Origin: Prauserella salsuginis
GTDB lineage: Bacteria; Actinomycetota; Actinomycetes; Mycobacteriales; Pseudonocardiaceae
Direction: 5' to 3'
DNA: 64,000 nucleotides
NCBI RefSeq assembly: GCF_024648885.1
Contig: NZ_JANBBF010000008.1
Span: 1 to 64,000, forward strand
Positions 41,628 through 50,491 of the stretch are shown one piece after another. The notes below the pieces were generated by a model that worked only from the letters and a program-made list of their open reading frames with translations, had not been told where the DNA came from and did no database searches. The position numbers were made by a program, and so were the translations under genes. Position 1 is the first letter of the stretch. Every line of letters starts with the position of its first letter.

Positions 41628-41851
41628 CGGCGCATGTCCTTTCCTCGGCGGCGGTGTCGGATTCCGCCCGCGGCACGTTCGGGTGTGGTGGATTCGGTGT
41701 GGTGCTCGAGCGTAGCGGCGCCGGGCCTAGGCTGGACGTGGCCGTCGGGCGAGTCGGATCCGGTGGATTCGGGCGGTCGGTGCGGTACCGGTGATGTGGT
41801 TCCGGTGACCCGCGTACCCGAACACGCAGTATCGAGGATTCAGGGGAGAGC

Positions 41852-42673
41852 GTGACTGAGGAGTCCACACCGGACGGGCAGTTCCGGGACCGGCTGCGGG
41901 CGGACTGCGGCCGGTGCTACGGAATCTGTTGCGTGGCGCCGGGTTTCGTGACCTCGGCCGATTTCGCGATCACCAAGCCCGCGGAGACACCGTGTCCGCA
42001 TCTCAGGGACGACTCGTGGTGCGGTGTCCACGACACACTGCGCGAGCGGGGATTCCCCGGCTGCACCGTGTACGACTGTTTCGGTGCGGGGCAGAGCGTG
42101 GCCGCACGGGCGGGTGGCGATTGGCGGGGCGATGCTGCGAGGGCGCGGCGTATGTTCGCGGCCTATCCGGTGCTCCGCGATCTGCACGAGCTGCTGTACT
42201 ACCTCCACGAGGCGCGAGGCATCGCGGCGGCGGCCGAGGTGCACGCCGAGCTGGACGAGACGATCACCGCGACCGAACGCCTTGCCGGACGCGGACTCGA
42301 CGAGCTCGCGCAGACGTCCCTCGCCGAGCACTGGGCCGGGGCCAACGCGGTTCTCTCGCGGGCGAGCGAGCTGGTGCGGGCGCAGGCCGCGGGACGTGAG
42401 CTGCGAGGCGCCGACCTCGTCGGGGCGGGCCTCCGTCGAGCGGACCTGCGGGGCGCGAACCTCCGGGGTGCGGTGCTGCTCGGTGCCGACCTGCGGGCAG
42501 CGGACCTCGCGCTGGCCGATGTGACGGGCGCCGACCTGCGCGGTGCCGATCTGGCGGGTGCTGCGGTGGCCGAGACGCTGTTCCTGACCCAGGCGCAGCT
42601 GGACGCCGCCCGCGGGGACGCGGCCACCCGGCTGCCCGACTGGGCACGCGTCCCCGCGCACTGGGCGGGTTGA
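41852..42673 (+). CDS. Pentapeptide-repeat protein with N-terminal cysteine cluster
   Basis: A 273-residue protein. The first 90 residues contain a Cys-rich block (DCGRCYGICCVAPGF, CPHL, WCGVHD, GCTVYDCFGAGQ) that probably binds a metal. A helical middle follows, and residues about 185-240 are pentapeptide repeats of the A(D/N)LRG type forming a right-handed beta-helix. Some pentapeptide proteins mimic DNA and protect gyrase, but the Cys domain here suggests another role. GTG 41852 follows GGGGAGAG. Function unknown. Confidence 0.85.
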   Translation: MTEESTPDGQFRDRLRADCGRCYGICCVAPGFVTSADFAITKPAETPCPHLRDDSWCGVHDTLRERGFPGCTVYDCFGAGQSVAARAGGDWRGDAARARRMFAAYPVLRDLHELLYYLHEARGIAAAAEVHAELDETITATERLAGRGLDELAQTSLAEHWAGANAVLSRASELVRAQAAGRELRGADLVGAGLRRADLRGANLRGAVLLGADLRAADLALADVTGADLRGADLAGAAVAETLFLTQAQLDAARGDAATRLPDWARVPAHWAG

Positions 42674-42737
42674 CCCCGCGGCTTCGGTGCCGGAGCGGTC
42701 CGATTGCAGAGCGCTTCGGTGTCAGAGCGGCCCGGTG

Positions 42738-43199
42738 TCAGAGCACGTGCGCCGCGGAGGTGGCTTCCGGTGCGGGGACGTCCGCGGTGGCGGCGGCCGC
42801 GGACAGCCGTCGGGGCAGGTCGGGCAGCGTGGCGAACTCCGGTGGGTCGAGATGTCCTGGCATCGCACCGTCGAGAACCCTGCGAGCGAACCGTGCCACG
42901 CGTTCCGGCTCGGGCACGGGGTCGTTGCCGCCGAGGTAGGACACCATGAGCAGGTCCTCACCGCAGTGGGTCTCGATCGCGACGCCCCAGCCGTGCCGTT
43001 CGTCCCAGATGAGAGCGACGTCGCGGTCAGGGAAGCCGGGAAGACTCCCGTCCACGGCGATGTACGCGCCCGCAGGAGTGGTGGAGGCGTCGCAGGTGTA
43101 CTGCGCGGCAGCGGCGTCGGCCGGTGCGAGTGCGGTGGCGACGGCCGAGATGTAGGCGTGCAGTGCCGGTTCCGTCGAGTGCCAATCGTAGACGTCCAC
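42738..43199 (-). CDS. DUF6292-like protein
   Basis: A 153-residue soluble protein. Recognisable parts are HAYISAVATALA near the start, AYIAVDGSLPGFPDRDVALIW and HGWGVAIETHCGEDLLMVSYLGG in the centre (split here: VALIWDERHGWGVAIE), and a helical tail. I associate this with DUF6292, found in Pseudonocardiaceae and their relatives. GTG 43199 has GAGGTGA upstream. Function unknown. Confidence 0.7.
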   Translation of the reverse strand: MDVYDWHSTEPALHAYISAVATALAPADAAAAQYTCDASTTPAGAYIAVDGSLPGFPDRDVALIWDERHGWGVAIETHCGEDLLMVSYLGGNDPVPEPERVARFARRVLDGAMPGHLDPPEFATLPDLPRRLSAAAATADVPAPEATSAAHVL

Positions 43200-43366
43200 T
43201 GATGATCACCTCGATTCGTTCTGGCCGGCGTGTGTGATGCGCCGGCGGTTCACGCCCGCCCGGCCGGGTTCGGCCCGCCCGGTACGCGGTGTCCGCAGTC
43301 CGGCGGTGCCGGTGCGCGGTGTGGGATGCGCTGGAGTGCTGCGGTGGTATGGGGTCGCGCCCGTGC

Positions 43367-43699
43367 TCAGGCGTCAGCGGAGGCGCTGTCGGGCGGCTCT
43401 CCGAGTCGCCTGCGCAGCGCCGTGATCTCCCGGCGGGCCGCGTCGAGTTCGTATTCGAGCGCGAGGATGCGCTGCGCCGCGTTGAGGTTCATGCCTTCGT
43501 CGAACAGCGCGCGCATGCGACTCGCCTGGCCGAGCTGATGCCGGGAGTAGCGCCGGTGGCCGCCGCCGGAACGTTCGGGGGAAACCACGCCTGCCGTGTC
43601 GAGGCTCCGCAGGAACGGCTGCTCGACGCCGAGGATGTCGGCCGCCTGGCCCGTGGTGAACGTCGGCCGGTGCTCGTCGTCCAGATCGTTCAGGGTCAT
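43367..43699 (-). CDS. MerR family regulator (HspR-like)
   Basis: A 110-residue MerR-type DNA-binding protein. FTTGQAADILGVEQPFLRSL is the helix-turn-helix and GGGHRRYSRHQL the wing. A C-terminal helix (ALEYELDAARREITALRRRL) would form the dimer coiled coil. No cysteine ligand site is present, as in HspR-like members. The regulated genes are not evident; the 215-bp gap to the divergent FMO gene holds its promoter and no clear operator. Confidence 0.85.
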   Translation of the reverse strand: MTLNDLDDEHRPTFTTGQAADILGVEQPFLRSLDTAGVVSPERSGGGHRRYSRHQLGQASRMRALFDEGMNLNAAQRILALEYELDAARREITALRRRLGEPPDSASADA

Positions 43700-43908
43700 G
43701 CGCTCTCGCTCCGGAAAACTGATCTCACCATTTGGGGTTCAGTAACTCGGCTGTTGTAGTGAAGTTTTAGTGGCCGGTACAGGTTTCGTCAAGTGGTGGA
43801 TGTGGGCCCCGGCGCCGGCGTGACCGATGTAGGCCGTGGCACCGGGCGGGCGTGATCGGTAGCGTCGACCGCGGTCGGGCGACGGCGGTGTCGCCCCGGG
43901 TGCGGAGG

Positions 43909-43950
43909 AGCGCCATGCCCGCCGAACACAGCGCCATGCCCGCCGAACAC
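43909..43950 (+). repeat. 21-bp tandem duplication over the FMO start codon
   Basis: A 21-bp unit occupies 43909-43929 and again 43930-43950 without a mismatch. It places ATG codons at 43915, 43936 and (after the repeat) 43951 in one frame, adding MPAEHSA twice to the N-terminus. Only the first ATG has a ribosome site. Confidence 0.85.
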
Positions 43951-45435
43951 ATGGACGTGCTCGTCGTGGGAGCAGGGCTGGCAGGCATCGGCGCGGCCTG
44001 CCGGCTACGCCAGCGGCATCCGCGCCGCACGGTGGCCGTACTCGAGGCGCGCGGTGCGATCGGCGGCACCTGGGACCAGTTCCGCTATCCCGGGGTGCGG
44101 TCCGATTCGGACATGTTCACGCTCGGCTACGGTTTCCGCCCGTGGCGACGGGCCGAGGCGATCGCCGACGGGCCGTCGATCCGGGAGTACATCCGCGACA
44201 CCGCGCGCGAGTTCGGGATCGACGAGCGGATCCGGTTCCATCACCGGGTCGACGCGGCGTCCTGGTCGAGCGATCGGGCACTGTGGACGGTCACCGCACA
44301 TCGGTCCGACACCGGCGAGCAGGTCACGCTGACGTGTTCGCTGCTGTACGTCTGCTCGGGTTACTACCGCTACGACGAGGGATATACGCCGCAGTTGCCG
44401 GGCGTGGACCGATACGAGGGCAGGCTGGTCCACCCGCAGCACTGGCCCGAGGAGCTCGAACACCGCGGCCGCCGCGTGGTGGTGATCGGCAGCGGTGCCA
44501 CCGCCGTCACACTGGTGCCCGCAATGGCGTCCGACGCCGCACACGTGACGATGCTGCAGCGGTCGCCGAGTTACGTGATGGCACTGCCCTCGGTCGATCC
44601 ACTCGCGCGGCTGCTGAAGCGCGTGCTGCCCGACAGCGTGACCTTCCCGGTGGTGCGATGGAAGAACGCGCTGACCATGGGCCTGTTCTTCCGGCTCAGC
44701 CGCCGCGCGCCCGGACTCGTGCGCCGGTTGATCGAGCGGGGTGTCCGGTCGGCGCTGCCCGACGGGTTCGACGTCGACCGGCATTTCTCACCCGAGTACC
44801 GCCCGTGGGACCAGCGGCTGTGTTTCGTGCCGGACGGCGACCTGTTCCGCACACTGCGGCGCGGCGACGCCTCGGTCGTCACCGACACCATCGACACGTT
44901 CACCCCCGACGGCATCCGGCTCACCTCGGGCGCCGAACTGGCCGCGGACATCGTCGTGACGGCGACGGGTCTGAACCTGCTCGCCATCGGCGGCATCGCC
45001 CTCGACGTCGACGGCGAGCCGGTCGACGTCGGCAAGGCCGTGACCTACAAGGGCATGATGCTCGACGGCGTGCCGAACTTCGCGATGACGATCGGCTACA
45101 CGAACGCGTCGTGGACGTTGAAGGCCGATCTCGTCGCCGAGTACGTGTGCCGGCTGCTCACGCACCTCGACGAGCACGACCTCGACAGCGCGACCCCGGT
45201 GCTGCCGCCCGGTGACCGGCCCGCGGAGCCGTTGATCGACCTGCAGGCCGGGTACGTGCTGCGCAGCATCGACCGGATGCCGAAGCAGGGGCATGCGGCC
45301 CCCTGGCGGCTCCATCAGAACTACGTCCGCGACGTGTGGCACCTGCGCCACGGCAGCGTCACCGAGGACATGGACTTCGGCGTCGCGGCCGGACGGCGTC
45401 AGTCGTCGCTGAGCGGCGGCGGCGCGCAGCGATAG
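43915..45435 (+). CDS. Flavin-containing / Baeyer-Villiger-type monooxygenase
   Basis: A 506-residue FAD monooxygenase resembling EthA-type enzymes. VLVVGAGLAGIGAACRLRQR binds FAD, VVVIGSGATAVTLVP binds NADPH, and YEGRLVHPQHWPEEL fits the FMO/BVMO fingerprint (F/Y)xGxxxHxxxW. IGGTWDQFRYPGVRSDSD is the conserved active-site loop. It would insert oxygen into ketones or oxidise S/N atoms. ATG 43915 has GGAGGAG but two later in-frame ATGs come from a tandem duplication. Its 3' end overlaps the convergent CoA-transferase gene by 37 bp. Confidence 0.9.
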   Translation: MPAEHSAMPAEHMDVLVVGAGLAGIGAACRLRQRHPRRTVAVLEARGAIGGTWDQFRYPGVRSDSDMFTLGYGFRPWRRAEAIADGPSIREYIRDTAREFGIDERIRFHHRVDAASWSSDRALWTVTAHRSDTGEQVTLTCSLLYVCSGYYRYDEGYTPQLPGVDRYEGRLVHPQHWPEELEHRGRRVVVIGSGATAVTLVPAMASDAAHVTMLQRSPSYVMALPSVDPLARLLKRVLPDSVTFPVVRWKNALTMGLFFRLSRRAPGLVRRLIERGVRSALPDGFDVDRHFSPEYRPWDQRLCFVPDGDLFRTLRRGDASVVTDTIDTFTPDGIRLTSGAELAADIVVTATGLNLLAIGGIALDVDGEPVDVGKAVTYKGMMLDGVPNFAMTIGYTNASWTLKADLVAEYVCRLLTHLDEHDLDSATPVLPPGDRPAEPLIDLQAGYVLRSIDRMPKQGHAAPWRLHQNYVRDVWHLRHGSVTEDMDFGVAAGRRQSSLSGGGAQR

Positions 45436-46514
45436 GACGGCGGGGTGGCCGACAGGCCGATCGGGTTTCTGGGGAGCCGAACCTCGGTGCCGTCGGGACG
45501 TGCGATCCCGACGACGGGATCGAGCCCGAGTTGGGCGGCGAGGTGGAACGCGCCCGCCATGTCGTTGACGACCCCCGCGGGAACCCGCGCCTCGGTGAGC
45601 AGGTCGGCCCACGTGCGCGCATCGCGGGCCTTCAGCAGCCGAATCAGATGCTCGCGCAGTTCCTCCCTGCGGTCGACCCTGGCGGTGTTGGTGGCGAACC
45701 GGGCGTCGGTGCCGAGCTCGGCCTCGCCCAGCTGCTCGCACAGGGTCCGGAACTGCCGGTCGTTGCCGACGGCGAGGACGAGCTCCCCGTCGCCGCAGGG
45801 CAGCACCTCGTACGGTGCGACGCTGGGGTGCGCGTTGCCCATCCGCTGGGGCACCACACCGCCCGAGGTGTAGGCCGAGCTCTGGTTGACCAGCGCCGCG
45901 AGCAACGACGACAGCAGGTTCACCTCCACGCGCTGGCCCTCGCCGGTCGCGTCGCGATGTCGTAGCGCGGCGAGCATGCCGACCGTGGCGAACTGCCCGG
46001 ACAGGACGTCGACGAGGGCGACGCCGACTTTCTGCGGTTCACCGTCGGGCCGACCCGTCACGCTCATCAGGCCGCCGAGCGCCTGGATCAGCAGGTCGTA
46101 TCCCGGAAGCTGCGCACCGGCACCGGCCCCGAACCCGGTGATGGAGCAATAGATCAGCCCGGGGTCGGCGGCCCGAAGCTCCTCGTAGCCGAGCCCGAGC
46201 TCGTCCATCAGGCCCGGGCGGAAGTTCTCGACCACGACGTCCGCGCCCGCGGCGAGCTCCCGTGCGCGGGCGATGCCCTCATCGGTGCGCAGATCGAGCG
46301 TCACCGACTCCTTGTTGCGATTGACGGCCTGGTAGTAGGTCGCCTCACCGAGGTCGTCGTACGGCGGGCCCCACGCCCGGGTGTCATCGCCCGTGCCGGG
46401 GCGTTCGACCTTGACGACGGTGGCGCCCAGGTCGGCCAGCAGCATCGTGGCGAACGGCCCGGCGAGGACCCGGGAGAAGTCGACGATGCGCAGATCTCCG
46501 AGGGAGGAGGACAT
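45399..46514 (-). CDS. CaiB/BaiF class III CoA transferase
   Basis: A 371-residue family III CoA transferase. LRIVDFSRVLAGPFATMLLA begins the protein, NRNKESVTLDL and VVENFRPGLMDELGL are signature blocks, and the catalytic Asp is expected in GYDLLIQALGG. These enzymes move CoA between acids in carnitine, oxalate or aromatic pathways. ATG 46514 is used. It lies 53 bp downstream of a bile-acid-type transporter gene on the same strand, so substrate uptake plus activation is a fair inference. Confidence 0.9.
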   Translation of the reverse strand: MSSSLGDLRIVDFSRVLAGPFATMLLADLGATVVKVERPGTGDDTRAWGPPYDDLGEATYYQAVNRNKESVTLDLRTDEGIARARELAAGADVVVENFRPGLMDELGLGYEELRAADPGLIYCSITGFGAGAGAQLPGYDLLIQALGGLMSVTGRPDGEPQKVGVALVDVLSGQFATVGMLAALRHRDATGEGQRVEVNLLSSLLAALVNQSSAYTSGGVVPQRMGNAHPSVAPYEVLPCGDGELVLAVGNDRQFRTLCEQLGEAELGTDARFATNTARVDRREELREHLIRLLKARDARTWADLLTEARVPAGVVNDMAGAFHLAAQLGLDPVVGIARPDGTEVRLPRNPIGLSATPPSYRCAPPPLSDD

Positions 46515-46567
46515 CGGGGGAGTGCTCCTTCGCTGGAACGGGGCGCCGCGAGGGCGTGCTGCGGAGG

Positions 46568-47545
46568 TCAGGCGCCGGTGTGCTCGTCGGGCGCCGTGGC
46601 CGCCGACGACGTGGGACGGCGAGCCCAGAACGTCGCGAGCAGCGCGCCGGAGAGGTTGTGCCACACGGAGAACAGCGCGCCGGGCAGTGCGGCCGCCGCG
46701 GTGAAGTGGGTCGTGGCGAGGCTCGAGGCGAGCCCCGAGTTCTGCATGCCGACCTCGACGCTCACGGCGCGCCGTGCGGACTCGTCGAGACCGGCGAGCC
46801 GCGCGGCGCCGTAGCCGAGTGCCAGGCCCACCGAGTTGTGGGCGACGACCGCGAGCATGAGCAGCACCCCGCTCTCTGCGATCGTGCCGGCGTTCGCGCC
46901 GACGACCGCCGTCACGACCAGCGCCACGCCGAGCACCGACACCAGGGGCAGATAGGGCAGCACCAGGCGGACGTACCGGTCCGCGAGCGCTCTGATGATC
47001 AGGCCCGCCATGACCGGCAGGAGCACGACCTGTGCGATGGAGACGAACAGGTCGCCGAAGCCGACGGGCAGATCGGATCCCGCGAGGAGCAGCACGAGCA
47101 ACGGGGTGAGCAGTGGTGCCAGCAGCGTCGACACCGACGTCAACGTCACCGACAGCGCCACGTCGCCCTTGGCGAGGTAGACGACCACGTTGGACGCCGT
47201 GCCACCCGGTGCGGAACCGACCAGCACCATGCCCACGAGCAGGGCTCCGGAGAGTCCGAACAGCTGACCGATGCCCGATGCCGTGAGCGGCATGATCAGG
47301 AACTGTGCCACGAGTCCGAACAGGACGGCGAGGGGGCGGCGTGCGACGAGGGCGAAGTCGGCTCCCCGCAGCGTGAGCCCCATGCCGAACATGATCACGC
47401 CGAGCAGCAGCGGCACGTGTTCCACGAGCGTCGCCGACTGGTCGGGCGCCAGTAGACCGACGGCCACTCCGAGTACGACGAGAAGTGCGAACCACCGGCT
47501 CGCCGCTTCCGCCAGCTTGCGCACCGCACCGTGCCGCTCTGTCAT
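46568..47545 (-). CDS. Bile acid:sodium symporter (BASS) family transporter
   Basis: A 325-residue membrane protein with nine to ten TMs. GVIMFGMGLTLRGADFALV and VLVGSAPGGTASNVVVYLA (the crossover helix), and EVGMQNSGLASSLATTHF, are the conserved family blocks. It would carry an organic anion with sodium. ATG 47545 has GGAGG. It precedes the CoA-transferase gene on the same strand; the two look like an uptake-activation pair. Confidence 0.9.
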   Translation of the reverse strand: MTERHGAVRKLAEAASRWFALLVVLGVAVGLLAPDQSATLVEHVPLLLGVIMFGMGLTLRGADFALVARRPLAVLFGLVAQFLIMPLTASGIGQLFGLSGALLVGMVLVGSAPGGTASNVVVYLAKGDVALSVTLTSVSTLLAPLLTPLLVLLLAGSDLPVGFGDLFVSIAQVVLLPVMAGLIIRALADRYVRLVLPYLPLVSVLGVALVVTAVVGANAGTIAESGVLLMLAVVAHNSVGLALGYGAARLAGLDESARRAVSVEVGMQNSGLASSLATTHFTAAAALPGALFSVWHNLSGALLATFWARRPTSSAATAPDEHTGA

Positions 47546-47698
47546 GTTCGCCTCCAGCTCGTGGTCCGGAGGCACTGTAGGCGAAGTGCCCTGCCGGTGG
47601 TGGCCGGGACGCGGTGGTGGTGTCGCGGGCCACGCCGGACCGGCTTCCGTGCGGGGCGCTGTCCGGCGTACCGGGCGGCTCTGGGGTAAGCAGGGCGC

Positions 47699-49291
47699 GT
47701 GCGGTATTCCTCGGAGACGGCCGACGCCGTGGTCATCGGTGCGGGGCCGAACGGGCTCGTCGCGGCGAACCTCCTCGCCGACGCGGGCTGGGACGTCCTC
47801 GTGCTGGAGGCGACTGCGACCCCGGGCGGTGCCGTGCGCAGTGCCGAGGCGATCGAACCCGGCTTCGTGACGGACCTGTTCAGCGCCTTTTACCCGATGG
47901 CCGCCGCCTCGCCGGTCATCGCCGGTCTGGGGCTCGAAAGCTACGGGCTGGCCTGGCGGCACGCGCCAGCCGCGCTGGCGCACGTGCTGCCGGACGACCG
48001 GGCTGCGCTCGTGTCCCGCGATCTCGACGAAACGACGGCGTCGCTGGCGGCGTTCGCGCCGGGAGACGGGGCGGCATGGCGCGAAGAGGTTGAGCTGTGG
48101 CACCGGATCCGTGAACCCCTGCTGGAGGCGTTGCTGTCGCCGTTCCCACCGGTACGCGCGGCAAGCCGGCTGGCGCGGGCCGCGGGCACGGCGGACGGGA
48201 TGCGACTCGCCCGGATGGTCGCGATGCCCGTGACGCTGTGGGCGCGCGAGCGATTCCGCGGCGCGGGCGCCCCGGTCCTGGCTGCCGGCAACGCGCTCCA
48301 CACCGACCTGGGCCCGGCGCAGGCGGGCAGCGCGGTCTTCGGGTGGCTGCTGTCGATGCTGGCGCAGGACGTCGGATTCCCCGTACCGGACGGCGGGTCC
48401 GGTGCGCTCACCGCGGCACTGACGCGGCGGCTCACGGCCCGCGGCGGGCGCATCGAGTGCGGCAGGCCCGTGACGCGGGTGTTCACGGGCCGAGGTCGGG
48501 CGATGGGAGTGCTCGCCGGCACGCCGGTGCGGGCACGCCGTGCGGTGCTGGCGGCCGTGCCCGCGCCGCTGCTGTACGGCCGCATGCTCGACGAGGACGT
48601 GCTACCTGCCCGCCTGCGCGGTGATCTTCGCCGGTTCGAATGGGACGCGGCCACGGTCAAGGTGAACTGGACGCTGTCGGGGCCGATTCCGTGGACGGCC
48701 CCGGAGGCGGCACGAGCGGGCACGGTGCACCTCGGTGGTGACCTCGACGGCCTCGCCCGGTACGGACTCGATGTCGAGCTCGGCACCGTGCCCGCCGACC
48801 CGATGTTGGTGATCGGGCAGATGGCCGTTGCGGATCGGTCGCGGGCACCGGAAGGGAGCGAGTCCGCGTGGGCCTACACCCACGTGCCCCGCGGACTCGT
48901 CTGGGACGGCGATCGGCTCCGCAGGTTCACCGATCGGATGGAGACGCTCCTCGAACGGCACGCCCCGGGCTTCCGTGCCCGCGTCCGCGGCAGGCTGGTG
49001 CAGGGGCCGGGGGAACTGGAGCGCGCGAACCCGGCGCTCGTCGAAGGCGCGGTCGGCGGGGGCAGCTCGGCGATGCACCAGCAGCTCGTGTTCCGGCCCG
49101 TGCCGGGGCTGGGCCGTGCCGACACGCCGGTCGACCGGTTGTTCCTGGCCGGCGCGTCCGCTCACCCCGGCGGTGCGGTGCACGGCGGTCCCGGCGCGAA
49201 CGCTGCGCGGGCCGCGGTGGCCCGCGCCGGTGCGAGTGGCGGTGCCTATGCCGCAGCGGTCGCCGGTGTGCACCGGCTGCTGTACGGCTGA
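47699..49291 (+). CDS. CrtI-like FAD/NAD(P) oxidoreductase
   Basis: A 530-residue amine-oxidase/phytoene-desaturase-type flavoprotein. ADAVVIGAGPNGLVAANLLA binds FAD, and GGSGALTAALTRRLTARGG is the typical mid-protein segment. FLAGASAHPGGAVHGGPGANA closes the FAD site in the C-terminus. No carotenoid genes are nearby, and the protein is of the general NAD(P)/FAD-dependent class, so the substrate is unknown. GTG 47699 lacks a good ribosome site. It is convergent with a GCS2 gene, separated by three bases. Confidence 0.85.
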   Translation: MRYSSETADAVVIGAGPNGLVAANLLADAGWDVLVLEATATPGGAVRSAEAIEPGFVTDLFSAFYPMAAASPVIAGLGLESYGLAWRHAPAALAHVLPDDRAALVSRDLDETTASLAAFAPGDGAAWREEVELWHRIREPLLEALLSPFPPVRAASRLARAAGTADGMRLARMVAMPVTLWARERFRGAGAPVLAAGNALHTDLGPAQAGSAVFGWLLSMLAQDVGFPVPDGGSGALTAALTRRLTARGGRIECGRPVTRVFTGRGRAMGVLAGTPVRARRAVLAAVPAPLLYGRMLDEDVLPARLRGDLRRFEWDAATVKVNWTLSGPIPWTAPEAARAGTVHLGGDLDGLARYGLDVELGTVPADPMLVIGQMAVADRSRAPEGSESAWAYTHVPRGLVWDGDRLRRFTDRMETLLERHAPGFRARVRGRLVQGPGELERANPALVEGAVGGGSSAMHQQLVFRPVPGLGRADTPVDRLFLAGASAHPGGAVHGGPGANAARAAVARAGASGGAYAAAVAGVHRLLYG

Positions 49292-49294
49292 GCC

Positions 49295-50473
49295 TTACTC
49301 GGGCAGGTCGCGGATCGTGTCGTCGGCGACGGTGCGCATGGCGTTCCGGATGCCGCTTGCCGCTGCGCGGCGCTGACGCTGTGCACCCGAACCCTCGGCG
49401 AGCACTCGGCGGGCGAGTGCATCGACGAGGTCGGCGTCGCCCGAGCGTTCCAGCGCGGGACGCACGTGGCCCAGCAGATCGTCGACGAGCTCGGCCGCGG
49501 GGCGGGTGTGGCCGGTCCACGGGTCGACACCGCGGCCGCTGAGGCCGTACCGGGCGGCCGACCACACCGCTGCGGGGAGTATCTCCTCGAGCGGCGCTGC
49601 CTCCCCGGCCTGCTGCTCCCCGGCCGGCTCACCGCTTCCGGTGCCGGCCGAACCCGGGGCGCCGAGGGCCGTGTCGACGAGGGCGCGGCACAGCAGCGCC
49701 TGCAACAGGGCTTCGTCGGGTGTGGTCGCGGTGTCGGCGACGCGCACCTCGACGGTCGGCAGCACGGGGGAGGGGCGGGCGAGCCAGAACGTCGTGTACT
49801 GGGCGCCGAGGGCTCCGGACGTGACGAGGCGGTCGACCAGCGCGTCGTGTTCTGCGACGCCGGCGAACCGGGGAGGGACACCCGCGGTGGGGAAGCGTGA
49901 ATGCTGCACCGTCCGCCAGCTGGCGTATCCGGTGTCGTGTCCGCGGTCGTACGGCGAGTTGGCCGACAGCGCGAGCAGCGTGGGCAGCCACGGGCGCAGG
50001 TGGTTCACGGCGACGACGGCTGCCTCCCGGTCGGGCACGCCGACGTGCACATGGCAGCCGCAGCCCTCGTAGTCGCCGATCAGTCCCCGGTAGAGGCCGT
50101 CGAGTTCGGCGTACTGGGGGTCCGGCCCGAGCGGAACGGTGGGGCCGGCGAGCGCGGGGGTTCCGGACGCGACGAGCGCGAGGCCCTCGGCCTGGGCGGC
50201 CGTGGCGAGCCCGCGCCTGCCGGTCAGCAGTTGCCTCCGGAGGGCCGAGGCCGTCGTGCAGACGCCGGTGGCGGCCTCCACCTGGCTGGCGCGCAACTCG
50301 CCGTGCCATGCCGGGTCCCGGACCTCGTCGTCGGTCAGGCCGGGACCGTCGATGTCGGACGGCGCGGCGGGCAGATGTGCGAGCACGTCTTCGGCGGCGG
50401 GGACGGTCTGCCAGGTGTCGGGGTCGACGAGCAGGAACTCCTCTTCGATCCCGACGGTGCGTGCGGCGGACAC
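49295..50473 (-). CDS. Glutamate-cysteine ligase GCS2 / YbdK-like carboxylate-amine ligase
   Basis: A 392-residue ATP-dependent ligase. VGIEEEFLLVDPDTWQ is the family's hallmark, GCGCHVHVGVPDREAA the substrate segment, and YTTFWLARPSPVLPTVEVRV follows. It would join an amino acid or amine to glutamate; whether it makes gamma-glutamylcysteine cannot be decided. An Ala/Gly/Glu-rich insert (GEPAGEQQAGEAAP) interrupts the C-terminal third. GTG 50473 has a poor ribosome site and lies 18 bp after the crotonase stop, so coupling is likely. Confidence 0.85.
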   Translation of the reverse strand: MSAARTVGIEEEFLLVDPDTWQTVPAAEDVLAHLPAAPSDIDGPGLTDDEVRDPAWHGELRASQVEAATGVCTTASALRRQLLTGRRGLATAAQAEGLALVASGTPALAGPTVPLGPDPQYAELDGLYRGLIGDYEGCGCHVHVGVPDREAAVVAVNHLRPWLPTLLALSANSPYDRGHDTGYASWRTVQHSRFPTAGVPPRFAGVAEHDALVDRLVTSGALGAQYTTFWLARPSPVLPTVEVRVADTATTPDEALLQALLCRALVDTALGAPGSAGTGSGEPAGEQQAGEAAPLEEILPAAVWSAARYGLSGRGVDPWTGHTRPAAELVDDLLGHVRPALERSGDADLVDALARRVLAEGSGAQRQRRAAASGIRNAMRTVADDTIRDLPE

Positions 50474-50491
50474 TCGATCGGGCCTTCCGGG

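Noticed and set aside
46556-47455. Plus-strand 299-codon frame opposite the BASS transporter
   Set aside because: Gln/His/Arg-rich composition typical of the antisense of a membrane protein gene.
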